Source: Saposhnikovia divaricata (taxonomy: Eukaryota; Streptophyta; Magnoliopsida; Apiales; Apiaceae). From it: a stretch of 64,000 nucleotides of DNA. The position numbers and the translations under genes are program-made. Below the pieces are notes generated by a model that saw nothing but the letters and a program-made list of their open reading frames with translations, had not been told where the DNA came from and made no database searches. This document shows positions 60,701-64,000 of this stretch, in pieces. Location: assembly GCA_036435485.1 (NCBI GenBank), contig CM071600.1, forward strand, positions 163,692,546-163,756,545, written 5' to 3'. Numbering within the stretch: position 1 is the first letter of the stretch; each line of letters starts with the position of its first letter.

Positions 60701-61647
60701 CCATTCCTTCAATAATGTCTGCATCCACACTTTGAGTGGGTGGTTCTTGTGGGACTGGATCTTCTATAGCTACTGAACTCCTTTGAAGTTCAGGTTCTTG
60801 TGGGCTTGATCCTTTCAGAGGTGAAGTGATCCTCTGTTTCTTCTGCCTATGAAAAACCTTTGCTTGAGCTTGTCTCTTTATCTGAAGAGGTGTTGGTTTA
60901 TGACCAAGCTGAGCAGCAATAGCATTTACTTCATCCACAGACATCTCAATTATTCTTCCCTTTGGAGATGTAGGTGCTGGAGAATCAGAAATCTCAATAG
61001 TCTTCACAGGTGATGTATCAGGAGTAGAGATATCAGGAATGACAGATGTGTCAGGAACTGATGACTCATCAAGTTTAATATCATCATTAAGATGCTGCAT
61101 TTCTTCAGGAATGTAATACTGACTCTTGTTTACTATCTTTCTTCTTTTCTTTGGCTTTATTAGCCAATTCATCAGTAACATGAGCAGAATCCTATTGCAA
61201 AAACTTTCTCTTCCCACCTGTTTCTTTAGATACGCCAGTTTCAACCAAGGACTTAGCAACCTTGGGAGCATACTTCTCCAATACCAGGACCCCTTGTGCA
61301 CCCTCTTGTGACTTCTTTTTAGTGAGGGTTGTAGTGGAGAAGTGCTTTGATCCTGATTGTCTGCCAGACATATCAGATCTAGCTGACTTCTTTTCTTTTA
61401 CAACTGATGTCTTTTGGGAGACACCAGAGGTGGTTGACTGTTTAGATAAGTGTATGTGTGATGTGCTTGTGTCAGGAACAGAATGTGTTTGGTCCTGTCC
61501 CATAGCACTTGTGGCTGGGCCATAAATTGCAGGCAATTTCTTTTTCAAGAGAACCCAGACCCCATCAGGAATGTAAGGATTTCCCTCAAAACCATTTACC
61601 TTATCCGATTTAACCAAAGATTTGATATTGTTTTCAGAAATCTTAAA
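57790..61647 (-). pseudogene. Long unrecognised ORF in env position of element I, broken
   Basis: About 3.86 kb of formerly continuous minus-strand coding sequence, ending 63 bases before the polypurine tract. N to C: a segment with FEGNPYIPDGVWVLLKKKLP; a Ser/Thr/Lys-rich linker; a region with several PQEP-type repeats (60465-60830); an acidic run NDSSDDDDDDADNDP near 59830; QTQTKQSTH-rich stretch; a Gly-Arg run RRGRGRVGCNRGRGRK near 59050 suggesting nucleic-acid binding; then DLWELESVAIVACNVNSKKI and a charged C-terminus. TAA at 60465 (from CAA) and TAA near 58102 (from CAA) plus frame changes near 61250, 59200, 58660 and 58140 break it. No Gag, protease, RT or integrase motif, and no family recognised. 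The N-terminus is lost at element J. Confidence 0.6.
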
Positions 61648-64000
61648 TGTAGCATCCCAAAATCCGGGGTACAGATATGGGGCCACTAACCATAAATAAT
61701 AATATAAACTCTGAATATAAACATCATATAAACTGATAAAACATTAAAACCCTTATCCAAGATCGCATACAGGTTATGGTATGAAACAAACTATCGAATT
61801 ACACTAATACAACTCAATCCCAGAATAATAAAATATTATACATTTGTGAATAAATGAAATTACTATCTAACTCTATTCCAACCTCGGCCATTCTCAATCC
61901 ACTATCTGGCGTGATCCATAACTCGACTGTCTCTTCTCGCTGCCCGAAGATCAATTCTCACGGTCCACTACTAGGTCTACTACGCTTCACTATTAACTGG
62001 AAAAAAAACAAGCAAAAGCAAGAGTGAGCCAACAATGCTCAGCAAGTGTAAATAGTGATGATAATTTTCAATAACAACAATCATTTTAATAAGCAAAAGA
62101 ATTTCATCTCATTTTATGAAGGAATCGGTTGTTTCAACTTTTAGATTGCCACGAGGGCCAGCAATTCACCATTAATAAGGTGCAACAGAAACTAGAACTG
62201 ATAAGAGTTTCGATATCAATATTATAAACACGGACTTCCAAAGAGTCAAGAAACAACATCTCAATATCAGAGTATAGACTAGAATTGGAATTTTTTTATA
62301 TTTTTAAAAAACATCATCAAGGTTAGGCTGCTGATCAGTCACGCACTAACCCCGGACAAACGCACACAGCAATGTCCTTTAATGGATCCACGGCACACAT
62401 TGGCCTTAACTTCTGACCATAATAAGGTCCCACCCCGAAGGGTTTTACGCCCCAAGGGCCACATTTAAAAACATTTCCAATTCTAAGTCATCCACACTAG
62501 GTGTCGGAACAATCGACAACCCTTGCCAACCAGTAACTGGAAAACTCACGTTCCAGGATAACGACTTATAATCCAAGAGTCAATGACAGATTCAAGATCA
62601 TCAAGTGTCGACAAGTTCGACACAACAAGTGGGTAATAATTAAAGAATAACTCAAAGGGTATCGACAAGTTCAATACAACACAGGGGATAAACGAACCAA
62701 GATTATCAACTGATATCAACAAGTTCAATACGAATAAATAGGTTTATAACATCAGCAACTTATCTAAAGAAAATTTCATTTGAGCAAGAATAGGGGTATG
62801 AATTGCAATAAGATTTTCAACAATTAAAATTCTAGACTAAAACAACGACAAGTACCGGCATTTAATAAAATTTTATAACCCTCTGAAAGGTTTGAATCAA
62901 CATGAGCGAGTAAACCGGATTAAACGTCTATCGGTGAAAATAATTACAGGATGTTCAATTGCAACCTAGTTTAAATAAAACATTTTTAAGAAGGGGTTTA
63001 CTGGAAAAACTATGTTAAAAGTCAGGAATTTTATTAACAGGTATTTATGGGAATTTAAAACTGGGATTCTCTTTATTTAGGAAATCCATTAAACAATTTT
63101 CGAGGAAACTAAAAGATAGGGTATTCCACCGGAAACCGATAACATTCCATGTAGAAAATGATATGCGGAAAAGGACTATCAGTGAAATCTTTTGAAAAAA
63201 TTAGAATTTGAATCGAGGGTGGGGAAAATAAACGTTTTTACGCTAATTGAGGAAATGTGTCATTCTCTAACTATACTTGACCACATCATAACATATAACC
63301 AAGGAATTGAATTGCATCACTTGAATGATAAGTGAAGAGAAAACACTTGCCTCAACATACGGAGTTCTCGATCCTAATCATGGATCTCTAATTCAACTTC
63401 CTGCTAGTCTCCACACTTTTCGTGCTGGTCTCCTTACTCGGCTTTACTTCTATCTCTACTTCGTACTCTCCACTTTCGCTTCAATTCACCCGCTGGCTTT
63501 GACCTTTGTCCCTCTATTTGTCTTTCCATTTTCCCACACACTGCTCTTGACCAGGTTTCCTATTCGAACTTTTACAAGGTCAGATACTATTTCACTGTTA
63601 ACTCAAACAAAACCACATCGTTCGCTCTACTCTACCCATGCGTGTCCTATAACGCTTACATATATCATAAATATCATATACGAACACATACCACTACATA
63701 TAGACATATCCAAACATATTCACATAGTGGTCTTAGTATAACTACTAAGTCACATATACACGTCACATATCCACTTCAAAATAGCACACCATCAAATCTT
63801 CAAAACCACATTATATACTCAAAATAATCCACTGACATATATACTTAAATCCTTATAAATCATAACATACTTACAAGTATTGAAATCAAATAACTGAAAT
63901 AGACTTTTAACTAAATTTGCAGGGGATTTTTAGAAAATTTCGGCATGAAGTATTCGTTTATCGGACTATGGGCTCAGCCCCTCCATGCCAAACAAAACAA
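61648..64000 (-). mobile_element. J: LTR of a C/D/F-related element, runs off the right edge
   Basis: Starts TGTAGCATCCCAAAATCCGG at 61648, comparable to the starts of C and D. The family block GCAAAAGCAAGAGTGAGCC...GCTCAGCAAG lies near 62011 and CACTTGCCTCAACATACGG near 63344. The target copy would be TTAAA (61643-61647). No internal region is reached, so it could be a solo LTR or one end of a full element. Orientation minus by homology. The 138-codon ORF at 63325 has no retroelement content. Confidence 0.6.
62589..62745. repeat. Imperfect short repeats in the LTR of J
   Basis: Three copies of a (T)CGACAAGTTC(A/G)A(T/C)AC(A)A-type unit with A-rich spacers, at about 62607, 62660 and 62716. 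Confidence 0.55.

Larger units (their letters stand above)
50443..61647 (-). mobile_element. H: LTR retrotransposon with env-position ORF (its own 5' part not in window)
   Basis: Its 3' LTR (50443-52201) lies at the left, polypurine tract at 52202-52218, then an env-like ORF and possible upstream exon. H sequence is seen to 57208, where element I is inserted. The interval given includes I. The left target copy would be AGCAC (50438-50442); the right one is outside. SIRE-type copia elements have an env-like ORF between pol and 3' LTR and repeated purine tracts, both of which are seen, but no pol is visible here to prove it. Confidence 0.7.
57209..61647 (-). mobile_element. I: LTR retrotransposon nested in H, 5' part outside window
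   Basis: 3' LTR at 57209-57712, then polypurine tract, then a long minus-strand ORF. The left target copy would be ATGTT (57204-57208). It is interrupted at 61647 by element J; its pol, PBS and 5' LTR would lie beyond the window. The superfamily cannot be settled without pol. Confidence 0.75.

Noticed and set aside
63325..63741. 138-codon plus-strand ORF near the right edge
   Set aside because: Lies in the LTR of J, opposite to its orientation; composition is low-complexity with no known domain.

Overview
This is plant nuclear DNA, probably from a eudicot with a large, repeat-rich genome. It is AT-rich, has no recognisable single-copy host gene, no rRNA and no intact tRNA gene, and is built almost entirely of LTR retrotransposons inserted into one another. 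The species cannot be read from the sequence.

Layout. (A) 1-12526, minus strand: a Ty3/gypsy element of the Tat type (PR-RT-RNase H followed by a second RNase H), cut by the window edge and split by a complete Ty1/copia element at 1969-9849 (1105-bp LTRs, TSD GTATA, initiator-Met PBS, gag-pol frame with only two nonsense codons). 12527-17477: AT-rich spacer with two outward-facing Helitron-like ends, tRNA-derived tandem units and an AT microsatellite. (B) 17478-about 45196, plus strand: a second Tat element, broken up by a solo LTR C (20841-24704, TSD ATGTG), a 15.6-kb Del/Tekay-like element D (26114-41748, TSD CTAGT, LTRs of about 5 kb, one carrying a 5'-truncated LINE) and a solo LTR E (43086-44545, TSD GAAGC). 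F, about 45197-48089, is a truncated LTR related to C and D. (G) 48090-50442, plus strand: a fragment of a third Tat element very similar to A and sharing its nonsense codons. H starts at 50443 inside G, I starts at 57209 inside H, and J starts at 61648 inside I and runs off the right edge, so the right side is four layers deep.

Coding content is retroelement Gag, protease, reverse transcriptase, RNase H and integrase, nearly all interrupted by stops or frameshifts. Many of the stops are explained by C-to-T or G-to-A change, as expected for silenced methylated DNA. The two least ordinary stretches are on the minus strand of the right third. H carries an env-position ORF (53874-55099) that can be linked in phase, through a good donor and acceptor, to an upstream exon with a TATA box and telo-box (56843-57066). 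I carries a long unrecognised ORF (57790-61647) ending 63 bp before its polypurine tract. Both are called here from sequence pattern alone.
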